DNA of 64,000 bases from Marispirochaeta sp964554875 (GTDB lineage: Bacteria; Spirochaetota; Spirochaetia; JC444; Marispirochaetaceae), in the NCBI GenBank assembly GCA_964554875.1, contig CAZKQJ010000008.1, positions 59,028 to 123,027 of the forward strand. Reading direction: 5' to 3'. The notes below the pieces were generated by a model. It was not told where the DNA came from. It ran no database searches and saw nothing but the letters and a program-made list of their open reading frames with translations. Both the position numbers and the translations under genes were made by a program. Position 1 is the stretch's first letter, and each line of letters opens with the position of its first letter. This document shows positions 7,748 to 16,476 of the stretch, piece after piece.

Positions 7748-9847
7748 TCAGGCGCTTTCGCGCTCATCCAGGCTTATTTCGCCCAGGGGTTCGATATTTA
7801 TATCCGTCGGTATCTCCGGTACCGACAGGACGGCTACTTCCGGCAGATCCCTCAGAAGACTTGCCCGTACCAGGGGACGGGCAGCCTCGGAACAGAGGAT
7901 CAGGGGAACATAGCCCTGTCGCTGCACGCTGTGTACTGCGTTCGCGACGGCGTTTATCCAGCGGCGATACAGTCCGGGTTCAAGTCCTGCGGTGACCCCG
8001 GAGGCAGTTTCCGTTCTCGAATCGATGATCTCCCCTTCCATCTCCGGATTTATCGTCAAAACGTGCAGGATTTTATCGCTGTCGGTAAACTGCAGGCATA
8101 TCTGCCGCCCCAGAATCTGCCGGGCCTTTTCAGTAAGAAAGGTTGTGTCCTTCGAAACGGGGGCATAATCCGCCAGGGCTTCGAGGATGGGAACCATATT
8201 CCGTATGGAAACGTGCTCGGCCAGAAGGGACTGCAGGACCTTTTGAATCTCCCCAAGGGATAGAACCTTCGTAACCTCGTCAACAACAGCCGAATAATCG
8301 CGCTTGAGCTCATCAAGGATTTTTCGCATTTCCTGACGTCCAAGCATTTCCCAGGCATGGGATTTGATTATTTCCGTCAGGTGTGTCGCAATAATCGATG
8401 GGCTGTCCACGACAGTATACCCCGCTCGTTCAGCTTTGTCCCTCAAATCCTCCGTTATCCAGAGTGCGGGAAGTCCAAAAGCCGGGTCTCGTGTGGATTC
8501 ACCCTCCAGTTCTGTCTCCACACCACCGGGATTTATGGCCAGGAACTGTCCGGTACGTATGGTACCCCTGCCGACCTCGACTCCCTTTATCTTTATACAG
8601 TACTCGGAGGGCTCGAGACGCATGTTGTCGATAATACGGATCCGCGGAACTGCCAGGCCAAGCTCCAGTGCTGTCTCCCGACGTATACGGGTAATCCGGT
8701 CTAAAAGTTCAGCCCCCTGGTCACGGTCAACCAGAGGTATAAGGCCGTAGCCCAGTTCCAGAGAGAGGGGATCCACAGGTACAACCGGGGCAAACTCCGT
8801 CGGCCCTTCGGGTGCGTGTTCCCTCTCCGCCGCTTCCTCCGCCTGCTCCCGGAAACGGACCTCCTTGCGGGTGAGCCGAAAAGCCACCAGACCGGTAAGA
8901 AGTCCCAGGGGAACCATGATATACCAGGGGAATCCCGGTAAAAGGCCCAGTATGATTAATGCAATTGCGGCGATCCAGTATACCCGGGACTGTTGGGAGA
9001 ACTGCTTCGATACATCCGAACCAAAGGTGCCGTCCGATATGGCCCTGGTAACGATAAGTCCGGTGGCGGTGGAGACCAGCAGGGCCGGGAACTGGGTTAC
9101 CAGTCCGTCGCCGATAGTCAGGGAAACATAGTTGTTAAGGGCTGCCGAAAAGGGTTCTCCATGAATCGACATGCCAACGATTATGCCGCCGATCATGTTA
9201 ATGAGGGTAATGAGAATACCAACCTTTACGTTACCCGAGACAAACTTTGTTGAACCATCCATGGCCCCGTAAAAGTCAACCTCCCGCTGCAGATCGTTCT
9301 TCTTTTTCTGGGCCTCCTCTTCGGTCAGAGAACCGGAGTTATACTCCGCCTCGATTGCCATCTGTTTGCCTGGAAGAGAATCAAGGGTAAAACGTGCGGC
9401 GACTTCGGCTACCCTGGTAGCTCCCTTGGTAATGACAATGAACTGTACGGCAATTATTATGATAAAGATAATAAAACCGATAACAAGCCCTTCGGAACCG
9501 GAGGTTCCGACGACAAAGGTCGCAAAGGCCCGTATAATCCGTCCGTCAAAATTGATTCCCTGGGAAAGGATCAGACGGGTGGAGGAAATATTCAGTCCAA
9601 GACCGAAAACGGTGGTTATAAGCAGCAGTGTCGGGAACACCGAGAAATCCAGGGCCCGGTGGGTATACAATACGATGAGGATAACCACAAGGCCGAGCAT
9701 CAGATTCATGGCCATCAAGAGGTCAAGAATGACCGTGGGCAGAGGGATAATCAGCATCATTACAAAGAACAGAACCCCGACGGCCACAAAGACATCACTT
9801 CGGTTGCTCAGAAAAGAGGTGGAGAGTATTTTTTGTACGTCCGACAT
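7748..9847 (-). CDS. flhA: Flagellar export gate protein FlhA
   Basis: This 699-residue protein has about eight membrane helices in residues 15-310 and a large cytoplasmic domain (about 330-690). The FHIPEP-family signature region is seen as RVAEVAARFTLDSLPGKQMA. FlhA forms the nonameric ring of the flagellar type III export gate and docks chaperone-substrate complexes. Its ATG overlaps the flhB stop by 1 nt. The cytoplasmic domain contains SEYCIKIKGVEVGRG and SPSIIATHLTEIIKSHA, typical of the D1-D2 region. Confidence 0.97.
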   Translation of the reverse strand: MSDVQKILSTSFLSNRSDVFVAVGVLFFVMMLIIPLPTVILDLLMAMNLMLGLVVILIVLYTHRALDFSVFPTLLLITTVFGLGLNISSTRLILSQGINFDGRIIRAFATFVVGTSGSEGLVIGFIIFIIIIAVQFIVITKGATRVAEVAARFTLDSLPGKQMAIEAEYNSGSLTEEEAQKKKNDLQREVDFYGAMDGSTKFVSGNVKVGILITLINMIGGIIVGMSIHGEPFSAALNNYVSLTIGDGLVTQFPALLVSTATGLIVTRAISDGTFGSDVSKQFSQQSRVYWIAAIALIILGLLPGFPWYIMVPLGLLTGLVAFRLTRKEVRFREQAEEAAEREHAPEGPTEFAPVVPVDPLSLELGYGLIPLVDRDQGAELLDRITRIRRETALELGLAVPRIRIIDNMRLEPSEYCIKIKGVEVGRGTIRTGQFLAINPGGVETELEGESTRDPAFGLPALWITEDLRDKAERAGYTVVDSPSIIATHLTEIIKSHAWEMLGRQEMRKILDELKRDYSAVVDEVTKVLSLGEIQKVLQSLLAEHVSIRNMVPILEALADYAPVSKDTTFLTEKARQILGRQICLQFTDSDKILHVLTINPEMEGEIIDSRTETASGVTAGLEPGLYRRWINAVANAVHSVQRQGYVPLILCSEAARPLVRASLLRDLPEVAVLSVPEIPTDINIEPLGEISLDERESA

Positions 9848-11052
9848 CAGCCTACCTCCCTGTCACGCCCGGCCATGCCGTAAACCTGGGCAAGGATAAT
9901 GGCGGTTACTTCGTAATATGTTTCCGGTATCTCATCGCCTATTTCCACCTCTGCGTAAAGAGCCCGGGCGAGGGGTTTGTTCTCAATAACCGGTACATTG
10001 TTCTCCCGGGCAATCTCCCTTATTCTCAGAGCCATGTTGTCCTGTCCCTTAGCACTGACCGTAGGGGCCGACATGGTCTCACGTTTCCATTGCAGGGCTA
10101 TGGCAAAATGCGTCGGGTTCGTAATAACCACATCCGCCTCCGGGACAGCCCGCATCATATTCTGGGAGAGAATTTGCTGCATCCTTTCCCTGAGCCGGCT
10201 CTTTACCAGAGGGTCTCCCTCGGTCATTTTTCGTTCTTCCTTCAATTCCTGCTTGCTCATTTTCAGGGATTCCCGGTGCTGATGACGCTGAAACATATAA
10301 TCCGGAAACGAGAGGGCCAGCATAAGAAGGGCCGCCTCAATCAAAATCCTGAGGGCTGCAATCGCGATTGCCTGCAGGGACATGAAAAAGGGAACATCTA
10401 CGAAGCGTACAATTCTGTCCAGCTCCATCCTTATATTTATATAGGCGACCAGGCCAATGGCGATGACCTTGAAGAAGGTCTTTCCCAGATTGAACAGGGC
10501 TTCTGCTGAGAAAAATGAGCGCTGCAGGAATTTCCCCAGGTTGGGTACGATCTTGTTCATGTCGGGGGTAATGGTCTTTGTAGTGAACAGAAAGCCCACC
10601 TGCAGAAGATTCGCCATTATGGCGGAAACAAAGGCAATGCCGAAAACCGGCAGGGTAAGGCGGGCGGAATACCCTACAAAAGCGGGGAATATTCCGTTGT
10701 CACCGATTATATTTGTTTCTACCGATACGGTAAAAAAGTACTGAACCATTTCGAGCATCGTTTTCAGGGTGTAGGATCCGAGAAGCGCGATTGCCAGAAT
10801 AGGAAACAGCAGGACTATGGCTGCAGAAAACTCGGAAGATTTGGCGACCTTGCCCTCTTCCCGGGCCTTTCGGATCTTATGTTCCGTCGGGTCTTCTGTA
10901 CGCCCTTCGTCTTCAGCGGCGAACCAGTTTAAAGGTATCTCCCAGGGCATTAAACCTGCAGCATGACTGCCTGGCATGCTGCTGCGTATCTGCAGGAGGT
11001 AATAGATGTGCTGAATATTCTCCAGGGCGGTGGAAAGTCCCTTTCTGATCAC
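9847..11052 (-). CDS. flhB: Flagellar export switch protein FlhB
   Basis: This 401-residue protein has four membrane helices and a cytoplasmic domain with the autocleavage site NPTH (ITNPTHFAIAL). That site switches export specificity from rod/hook to filament substrates together with FliK. The conserved entry GRTEDPTEHKIRKAREEGKVAKS is at about residues 50-72. It is preceded by an unusually long N-terminal extension of about 48 residues (GTG start at 11052, GTGA overlap with fliR). An internal ATG near residue 26 is an alternative start. Confidence 0.96.
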   Translation of the reverse strand: MIRKGLSTALENIQHIYYLLQIRSSMPGSHAAGLMPWEIPLNWFAAEDEGRTEDPTEHKIRKAREEGKVAKSSEFSAAIVLLFPILAIALLGSYTLKTMLEMVQYFFTVSVETNIIGDNGIFPAFVGYSARLTLPVFGIAFVSAIMANLLQVGFLFTTKTITPDMNKIVPNLGKFLQRSFFSAEALFNLGKTFFKVIAIGLVAYINIRMELDRIVRFVDVPFFMSLQAIAIAALRILIEAALLMLALSFPDYMFQRHQHRESLKMSKQELKEERKMTEGDPLVKSRLRERMQQILSQNMMRAVPEADVVITNPTHFAIALQWKRETMSAPTVSAKGQDNMALRIREIARENNVPVIENKPLARALYAEVEIGDEIPETYYEVTAIILAQVYGMAGRDREVG

Positions 11053-11843
11053 ACAGCAGCTCCTGTTCCGGTTCTGAAAAGACGCATGACTTCCAGGAAA
11101 CCGGAGTTCAGGATATTTACGTAGGCAAAGGTTATTGCAGGCAGTGTAAGAAGCAGTACTATAAAGGCGACCCCGATACGTATGGGGAATCCGAGCATCA
11201 GCAGGTTCATCTGGGGGGCGGCCTTCGCCAGGAGTCCCTCGGAAACCGTTACCAGCATCAGGGTACCCATAACCGGAAAGGCGATGATAAGGGACTGTCC
11301 AAAGAGGTTCGTAAGACCTCTTCCAAGCATGGAGACGATATACTCCTGCTGCAACACCAGATCAATGGCCCGGAAGGCCTGAAAGGAGCGATAAATGCCC
11401 TTCAGGAATATATCCATAAATCCGCTCACCGCCATGAAGGCGTACATTGCCAGGAGGTTCAGAAACTGTCCCATCAGGGGGAGCTCAATCTGAGCAAGGG
11501 GATCAAACACCACGGAAGCACCGAATCCCATCTGAAAAGCGTAAAACTGCCCCGAAATAAGGAGTACCGAATAGATCATGGTAATAAAGAATCCCACCAG
11601 AATACCAATCATCGCCTCTCCTATCATCAGCAGCCCATACCCCAGGGCGTTGTCAGGCAGGGGATATCCGAATCCCTGTACCATGGGAAAAACAGCGAGG
11701 CTGGTGAAAAGCGTAAGGGCGACCCGGGCGACCCCGGGAATGGAAGACGACGAAATAAGCGGAGCCGTTTGAAACAGGGCAAATATCCGTGCGAAAATGA
11801 GAAGATAAATCTGGGCATTCACGATAACCTGTTCAAACTCCAT
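11049..11843 (-). CDS. fliR: Flagellar export gate protein FliR
   Basis: This 264-residue, very hydrophobic protein with about six membrane segments matches FliR (MEFEQVIVNAQIYLLIFARI; FGASVVFDPLAQIELPLMGQF; SEGLLAKAAPQMNLLMLGFP). FliR forms the core of the flagellar export channel with FliP and FliQ. It is followed directly by flhB with a 4-nt overlap, the common fliR-flhB order. Confidence 0.95.
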   Translation of the reverse strand: MEFEQVIVNAQIYLLIFARIFALFQTAPLISSSSIPGVARVALTLFTSLAVFPMVQGFGYPLPDNALGYGLLMIGEAMIGILVGFFITMIYSVLLISGQFYAFQMGFGASVVFDPLAQIELPLMGQFLNLLAMYAFMAVSGFMDIFLKGIYRSFQAFRAIDLVLQQEYIVSMLGRGLTNLFGQSLIIAFPVMGTLMLVTVSEGLLAKAAPQMNLLMLGFPIRIGVAFIVLLLTLPAITFAYVNILNSGFLEVMRLFRTGTGAAV

Positions 11844-11862
11844 CTGAAACTACATCATCCCT

Positions 11863-12132
11863 TTAAAATACCATCTGTGGTATTTGTCGAATAATATCGA
11901 TTGTGTATGCCCGCATGGAACCGAAAATAATCGGGCCGAAAAGGACCAGGGCAAGAAAAATTGCTATAATCTTTGGAACAAAGGTCAGAGTCTGTTCCTG
12001 AATTGACGTAGTGGCCTGAAAAATTGAGATAATCAGCCCGACTCCCATACCAATAAGCAGCATGGGAGAAGAAATTATCAGCACCTGAAAAACCGCATTA
12101 CGCATCAGGGCGATTGCATATCCGATTGACAT
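11863..12132 (-). CDS. fliQ: Flagellar export gate protein FliQ
   Basis: This 89-residue protein has two membrane helices and the family pattern LLIGMGVGLIISIFQATTSI-QEQTLTFVPK. FliQ packs around FliP/FliR in the export channel. The open frame extends further upstream, but the ATG at 12132 is preceded by a strong Shine-Dalgarno (GGAGGAGAAA) and gives the usual family length, so that start is chosen. Confidence 0.95.
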   Translation of the reverse strand: MSIGYAIALMRNAVFQVLIISSPMLLIGMGVGLIISIFQATTSIQEQTLTFVPKIIAIFLALVLFGPIIFGSMRAYTIDIIRQIPQMVF

Positions 12133-12179
12133 TTTCTCCTCCCGAAAAATCTGCGTCCTTTTTACGACGCCCCGTAATT

Positions 12180-12962
12180 TTAAAAGAAACTGGCCACAAC
12201 CTGTTCTGTAATCAGTCCCCAACCGTCGACAAGAACAAACAGAATCAGCTTGAAGGGCATGGAAATCATAACAGGCGGCAGCATTATCATACCCATGGAC
12301 ATAAGGGTCGAAGCGACCACCATGTCGATAATGATGAAGGGTATGAACAGCAGAATTCCGATCTTGAAGGCAACGGTCAGTTCATGCAGCACAAAGGCCG
12401 GTATAAGTACATGAGTCGGAACCTCCGTCGCGTTTGCCGGACGCGGCAAGTCGGACAGTCGCATAAAAAGCTCGATATTATCGTAATTCCGCTGCATCTG
12501 CCTGAACATGAAAAGCCTCAAGGGGCCTTCAGCGTTCGCGTACATCTCTTCAAAACCAATATCCCCTTCAGCGAAAGGTACAAAACTGTCTTCATACACC
12601 TGGGTCAGAGTCGGCCACATTATGAAAATAGTCAGGAACAGGGCTATACCCATGAGTACCTGGTTAGGCGGCACCTGCTGCAGAGAAAGAGCCCGTTTAA
12701 TAAAATCAAACACAATGGCTATGCGTAAAAATGCTGTTGTAAGTATTATTATCGAAGGAGAAAGAGTTATAACCGCCAGAAGCAGAAGAAGCTGTAACGA
12801 CAGTGCGACTTCCTGATTGTCGCCGGCACTCCGGATCGTGAGATCGACAAACGGAATATTCAAGCCGTCGGCGGGTACATTGACATCCTGAGCCTCCTGG
12901 GCAGTCAATATACCGCTACACGTCACCGCAATCAGCAGGATGACGAGCACTTTTTGTTTCAT
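12180..12962 (-). CDS. fliP: Flagellar export gate protein FliP
   Basis: This 260-residue protein has a cleavable-type signal sequence (MKQKVLVILLIAVTCSGIL), as many FliP proteins do, then about four membrane helices. Family motifs are IILTTAFLRIAIVFDFIKRA, PPNQVLMGIALFLTIFIM and PFKLILFVLVDGW. FliP builds the pentameric core of the export pore. Upstream of the ATG there is a run of eight G residues instead of an ordinary Shine-Dalgarno sequence. Confidence 0.95.
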   Translation of the reverse strand: MKQKVLVILLIAVTCSGILTAQEAQDVNVPADGLNIPFVDLTIRSAGDNQEVALSLQLLLLLAVITLSPSIIILTTAFLRIAIVFDFIKRALSLQQVPPNQVLMGIALFLTIFIMWPTLTQVYEDSFVPFAEGDIGFEEMYANAEGPLRLFMFRQMQRNYDNIELFMRLSDLPRPANATEVPTHVLIPAFVLHELTVAFKIGILLFIPFIIIDMVVASTLMSMGMIMLPPVMISMPFKLILFVLVDGWGLITEQVVASFF

Positions 12963-12963
12963 T

Positions 12964-12971
12964 CCCCCCCC
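12964..12971 (-). promoter_or_regulatory. G8 tract at fliP ribosome-binding position
   Basis: On the minus strand the bases just before the fliP ATG read CTGGGGGGGGA-ATG. The homopolymer occupies the Shine-Dalgarno position. A G-rich run can still pair with anti-SD pyrimidines, but its length is prone to slippage. Whether it varies is not known from one sequence. Confidence 0.6.
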
Positions 12972-13003
12972 AGTACATATAGAAACTACTCACTTCAGCA
13001 TAT

Positions 13004-13615
13004 TCACAGATTTTTCATCCTTTCGCCCTGGTTTTTCAGGAAGTGGGCCGACGACGACACCGAAGCGTCACCGCTTTCTTCGCCTCCGGAAAGAAGTCCG
13101 CCGATGAGCTTTCTGAAGCTTTTCTTCGGTGAGAAATCTTCCCGGGCAAGAAAAACATCAATCTCGTCACGGCTCTCTTTATCATCGATTTCCGCTATAA
13201 GGTTGACGCTGTTTTCGGCAGATCCAACAAGAAGGAAACGCCGTCCCAGAGAAATAAGATGTACACTGCGCGTACTGGAGAGGGATTTGGAAGAGAGGAT
13301 CTGGATAAGATCATTATCCGGGTATCCCCTGCCTGCAATGCGCTTCAGCAGGAAGAACAGACCGTAGATAGCTGCAACAACTCCCCCCAGGACCAGCACC
13401 ATGGAGACGAAGCTCCAGATCGTGAGGTTTCCACCGGGTTCGACAGCTTCTGCGGTGTTGTTTTGTGAAACTCCGTCCTGGCCGTTGAAGACTATGTCCT
13501 CTTCGGACATCAGTGTATTCGTTGCAGGAGCTTCGCTTTCTTCCGTTTCCTGTGCTGAGAGGCTACCAACCACAGCCGCCGCTAACAACAGGAACAGGAG
13601 CACGTTTTTTTTCAA
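13004..13615 (-). CDS. fliO: Flagellar biosynthesis protein FliO/FliZ
   Basis: This 203-residue protein has an N-terminal signal peptide (MKKNVLLFLLLAAAVVGSLSA, TTG start), an acidic linker, one membrane helix (about residues 68-90, WSFVSMVLVLGGVVAAIYGLF) and a cytoplasmic domain with LSSKSLSSTRSVHLISLGRR, typical of FliO. FliO helps FliP assemble in the export gate. It starts the fliO-P-Q-R-flhB-flhA segment. The start is preceded by a second G8 tract and a candidate sigma-70 promoter. Confidence 0.88.
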   Translation of the reverse strand: MKKNVLLFLLLAAAVVGSLSAQETEESEAPATNTLMSEEDIVFNGQDGVSQNNTAEAVEPGGNLTIWSFVSMVLVLGGVVAAIYGLFFLLKRIAGRGYPDNDLIQILSSKSLSSTRSVHLISLGRRFLLVGSAENSVNLIAEIDDKESRDEIDVFLAREDFSPKKSFRKLIGGLLSGGEESGDASVSSSAHFLKNQGERMKNL

Positions 13616-13618
13616 TGT

Positions 13619-13626
13619 CCCCCCCC
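13619..13626 (-). promoter_or_regulatory. G8 tract at fliO ribosome-binding position
   Basis: Eight consecutive G residues lie 3 nt upstream of the fliO TTG start (minus strand TCTGGGGGGGGACATTG). This is the same arrangement as before fliP, so the two tandem genes share an unusual poly-G initiation region. Confidence 0.6.
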
Positions 13627-13643
13627 AGAGACGTTATATAACA

Positions 13644-13672
13644 AGCCTACCAACAAAGTCGGCGTTTGTCCA
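13644..13672 (-). promoter_or_regulatory. Candidate sigma-70 promoter upstream of fliO
   Basis: On the minus strand TGGACA is followed after exactly 17 nt by TAGGCT, 29 nt before the TTG start. This lies in the 73-nt fliY-fliO gap and could drive the export-gate genes separately from the motor genes. The -10 is not perfect. Confidence 0.4.
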
Positions 13673-13688
13673 GTTTTAACTCCTTATA

Positions 13689-14774
13689 TCATGTCAAATC
13701 AGACATTCTTTCCATGGGAGATACGATTTCAGTCACCCGAACACCAAAATTTTCATCAATTACAACAACTTCACCCTTGGCTATCAGCTTGTGATTAACC
13801 AGGATATCCACCGGTTCACCAGCAAGTTTATCCAGCTCGATAATCGTTCCTTCTCCCATACCGAGGATCTCGCGGATGAGCCGCTTCGTTCTTCCCAGTT
13901 CAACGGTCATCTCCATGTAGACATCCATCAGGAGTCCGATATTACCCTGATCACCGGCCGCAGCCTGGGGATAGAGATTCGGAAATTGAACCGACTGGAC
14001 ATTCGGCGGTTGCTGATAACTCATACTCATGCCCTGCTGCATCTGCTGCTGCATGCCTCCTCCCATCATTCCCTGTCCCATGGCACCCATCTGTGATGAT
14101 GTCTGCGCACCCGGAGATGCAGAAGCCTTCTGGGGCTTTACTACATCAGAAACAGCGGAGATAGAAAATACCTCCATCAACTGAGACGGCTTTTCCCCTT
14201 CAATGGTGATTGGATAACTGACACGCAGGATACCATCCCCGGGCAAGGATATATCTTCCTTGGAAAGCAGCTCTGTTTCCCCGGGAGTAGTCATAACGGT
14301 CTTCCCGACAGAATCTCCCAGAGTGGTCGCTATGGCCCCTGCTAGGGTATTCCCCGCTTCTGAAAGAGCGGACAAGGCGGCTTCATCCAATTCGATCTCA
14401 TCCTGCCCCATCATTAATCCGGCGATTGTGGTTGCAAGATTGACGGGCATCAGGTACATATGTTCACCCACGATTCCTTCGGAAAAACCTATTCTGGTTA
14501 CCACCAGCTGTTCCGGGGAAGCCCCGACAAAGCCCTCCCGGGTCATGAATTCCACCTCGGGTTTTCCGATGTTTACGCTTTTTCCTATTATGCCGCTCAG
14601 ATTCGAGGCCTGACTCGAGACAGCCCCGGACAGCTTGGAGGCAAAGGCCATCTGTTGTTCCTGGGACAATCCGGCGGGAGTCTCACTTGCGTTCTCCTCT
14701 CCACCAAAATCAAATCCGCCGCCGCCCTGCAGCAAAGCATCAATTTCGTCTTGCGATAATGAACCATCACTCAT
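13689..14774 (-). CDS. fliY: Flagellar motor switch protein FliY (FliN-type C ring, CheC-like middle)
   Basis: This 361-residue protein has three parts. The N-terminal peptide (LSQDEIDALLQGGGG) is similar to the FliM CheY-binding segment. The CheC/FliY-like middle domain contains a CheC-type signature (SALSEAGN, SxxxExxN, about residue 136). The C-terminal SpoA/FliN domain (about 270-355) contains MEMTVELGRTKRLIREILGM. A Gln/Met-rich linker (about 230-260) joins the last two. FliY forms the lower C ring and in Bacillus dephosphorylates CheY-P. The retained signature suggests phosphatase activity here, which is inference. Confidence 0.92.
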   Translation of the reverse strand: MSDGSLSQDEIDALLQGGGGFDFGGEENASETPAGLSQEQQMAFASKLSGAVSSQASNLSGIIGKSVNIGKPEVEFMTREGFVGASPEQLVVTRIGFSEGIVGEHMYLMPVNLATTIAGLMMGQDEIELDEAALSALSEAGNTLAGAIATTLGDSVGKTVMTTPGETELLSKEDISLPGDGILRVSYPITIEGEKPSQLMEVFSISAVSDVVKPQKASASPGAQTSSQMGAMGQGMMGGGMQQQMQQGMSMSYQQPPNVQSVQFPNLYPQAAAGDQGNIGLLMDVYMEMTVELGRTKRLIREILGMGEGTIIELDKLAGEPVDILVNHKLIAKGEVVVIDENFGVRVTEIVSPMERMSDLT

Positions 14775-14776
14775 GG

Positions 14777-15802
14777 CTACTCTTCTCCTTCGACGGCGAG
14801 CTCTTCGAACTCTTCTTTTTCAATATCCTCAAGTTTCTGGGTAATCTGAACCGCCACTTTGTTTCCCACAAGGCCCGGCCTGCACAGGAACTTCTTGCGG
14901 TTTCCGATTTTCAGAACCATCGGGTCTGTTGTTCGGGTATCCTGAAGCCGTATAACATCTCCTACACGAAGAGACAATACGTCCCGAACGGTAAGGTTTA
15001 TACTACCGATTTCCGCCACCACATTGACGTGCACCGTAGACAGACGTTCCTTGATGATGTTCAGGTTTTCCGTTGTTGCACCGGAACGCACGGTGGAATA
15101 CATGTACTGGGCTGAAAGCTTGGAAATGATCGGTTCGATGGTCAGGTAGGGTATGCAGAAATTCATCATCCCTTCCACTTCCCCTACTTTCGTTTCCAGG
15201 GTGACCAGCACTACCATCTCCGTGGGGGGTACAATCTGGGCGAACTGCGGGTTCGTCTCGATCTGTCCGAGTCTCGGTCTGAGATCGATAACCTGGCTCC
15301 AGGCTTCCCGGAGGTTCCCCAGTATGCGTACAATGATTCCCTCCATTACCGACTGCTCGATATCCGAGAGGTCCCGCTGCACCTTTGTACCTTCCCCCTG
15401 TCCGCCAAATAGACGGTCGATAATGGAAAATGTAATGGCCGGGTCGATCTCCAGAACAGCAGATCCTTTCAGGGGGTCCATGTTTATTATCCCCAGGGTT
15501 GTGGGATTGGGAATGGAGCGGATAAACTCCTCGTAGGTCAGCTGATCAACCGAAGCTACGTGTACATGAACCATGCTACGGAGCTGCGCGGAGAGGGCGG
15601 TGGTGGTTAGACGCGCAAAGGTCTCATGCATGATGGACACGGTACGGATCTGTTCCTTGGAGAACTTGTCCGGACGCTTGAAGTCATAGATCTTGATCTT
15701 CCGCTGATCCGTTGCCTGAGAAACCTCTTCGCTTTCGATATCCCCTGTTGAAATTGCCGTTAACAGCTGGTCAATTTCATCCTGGGATAAAACCTCATTC
15801 AT
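14777..15802 (-). CDS. fliM: Flagellar motor switch protein FliM
   Basis: This 341-residue protein starts with the CheY-P binding peptide (MNEVLSQDEIDQLLTAIS). The middle domain contains GSAVLEIDPAITFSIIDRLFGG and the C-terminal SpoA domain contains LSLRVGDVIRLQDTR. FliM links FliG to FliY/FliN in the C ring and receives the chemotaxis signal. It lies 2 nt upstream of fliY, so the two switch proteins are probably made together. Confidence 0.97.
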   Translation of the reverse strand: MNEVLSQDEIDQLLTAISTGDIESEEVSQATDQRKIKIYDFKRPDKFSKEQIRTVSIMHETFARLTTTALSAQLRSMVHVHVASVDQLTYEEFIRSIPNPTTLGIINMDPLKGSAVLEIDPAITFSIIDRLFGGQGEGTKVQRDLSDIEQSVMEGIIVRILGNLREAWSQVIDLRPRLGQIETNPQFAQIVPPTEMVVLVTLETKVGEVEGMMNFCIPYLTIEPIISKLSAQYMYSTVRSGATTENLNIIKERLSTVHVNVVAEIGSINLTVRDVLSLRVGDVIRLQDTRTTDPMVLKIGNRKKFLCRPGLVGNKVAVQITQKLEDIEKEEFEELAVEGEE

Positions 15803-15830
15803 CCTCTACCCTCTACAATCATCTCGGATG

Positions 15831-16385
15831 CTAAAAATCAAGTATCTGAAGGTCCATAATAATTACCCTTTCTATATTTGGACCGGTAAGTCTGTCGTTG
15901 ACAAGGGTCTTCAGCTCGTTTGTTATCTGGGCTTCGTGCCGCGGGGTGAGTTCTGCCGCGTTCTTTGTACTGAAGTAGTGCCGAATTTCCGCCTGCAGCG
16001 GGGATTGGCGGTCGTTCAGTTCCGTAAGGATGGTTTTATTGTCCTTTTCGAAGCCGATCTTGACCTTGACTATTACCGTCATGGGCTCGGTATCCGATGT
16101 CCTGGTGCGGATCTCATCGATTCCGTCCCACCACTGCAGAATCGGTGCGACTCCCTGATATTCCCTGGAGACTGCAGGCAGAGACTGTTGTGCACCGCCG
16201 CGTCCAAGAATCTGCATGGTAATGACCACCACAGTGACAATAAATATAATGGCAGCAAGCCCCATGGCTACCAGTTTGAGGATTTTTATTACTATTTCGG
16301 GGAGGAAACCACCCCTTCCTCCGGAGTCCGGTTCAACACCGCCGGTTACATCTTCGTCGCCGAATACGACATCTTCGTCTGCCAT
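15831..16385 (-). CDS. fliL: Flagellar basal-body protein FliL
   Basis: This 184-residue protein has an N-terminal acidic cytoplasmic part, one membrane helix (about residues 33-58, KILKLVAMGLAAIIFIVTVVV) and a periplasmic FliL domain ending RVIIMDLQILDF. FliL surrounds and stabilises the MotAB stator. The ATG at 16385 is chosen because an AGGAG stands 9 nt upstream; a GTG two codons earlier lies too close to it. A perfect 9-bp hairpin sits directly upstream of the ribosome-binding site. Confidence 0.9.
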   Translation of the reverse strand: MADEDVVFGDEDVTGGVEPDSGGRGGFLPEIVIKILKLVAMGLAAIIFIVTVVVITMQILGRGGAQQSLPAVSREYQGVAPILQWWDGIDEIRTRTSDTEPMTVIVKVKIGFEKDNKTILTELNDRQSPLQAEIRHYFSTKNAAELTPRHEAQITNELKTLVNDRLTGPNIERVIIMDLQILDF

Positions 16386-16401
16386 GTCCACCTACTCCTG
16401 A

Positions 16402-16421
16402 AGGGCGGTAAATACCGCCCT
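16402..16421. promoter_or_regulatory. Perfect 9-bp hairpin between motB and fliL
   Basis: The sequence agggcggta-aa-taccgccct is a perfect inverted repeat with a 2-nt centre (a real RNA hairpin would open 1-2 pairs). It lies in the 91-nt motB-fliL gap, ending just before the fliL Shine-Dalgarno. There is no U-tract after it on the minus strand, so a terminator is unlikely. An RNA processing, mRNA-stability or translation-control element fits better. Confidence 0.6.
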
Positions 16422-16476
16422 CACATAAAAAAGTATCAAATAAATGTTGCTTATGCAAACCCTCATTGCCGCCTGC

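Noticed and set aside
7576..8263. Plus-strand open frames crossing the flhF-flhA gap
   Set aside because: They run through the repeat cassette and the antisense of flhA. Their protein sequences are low-complexity repeats of the cassette.
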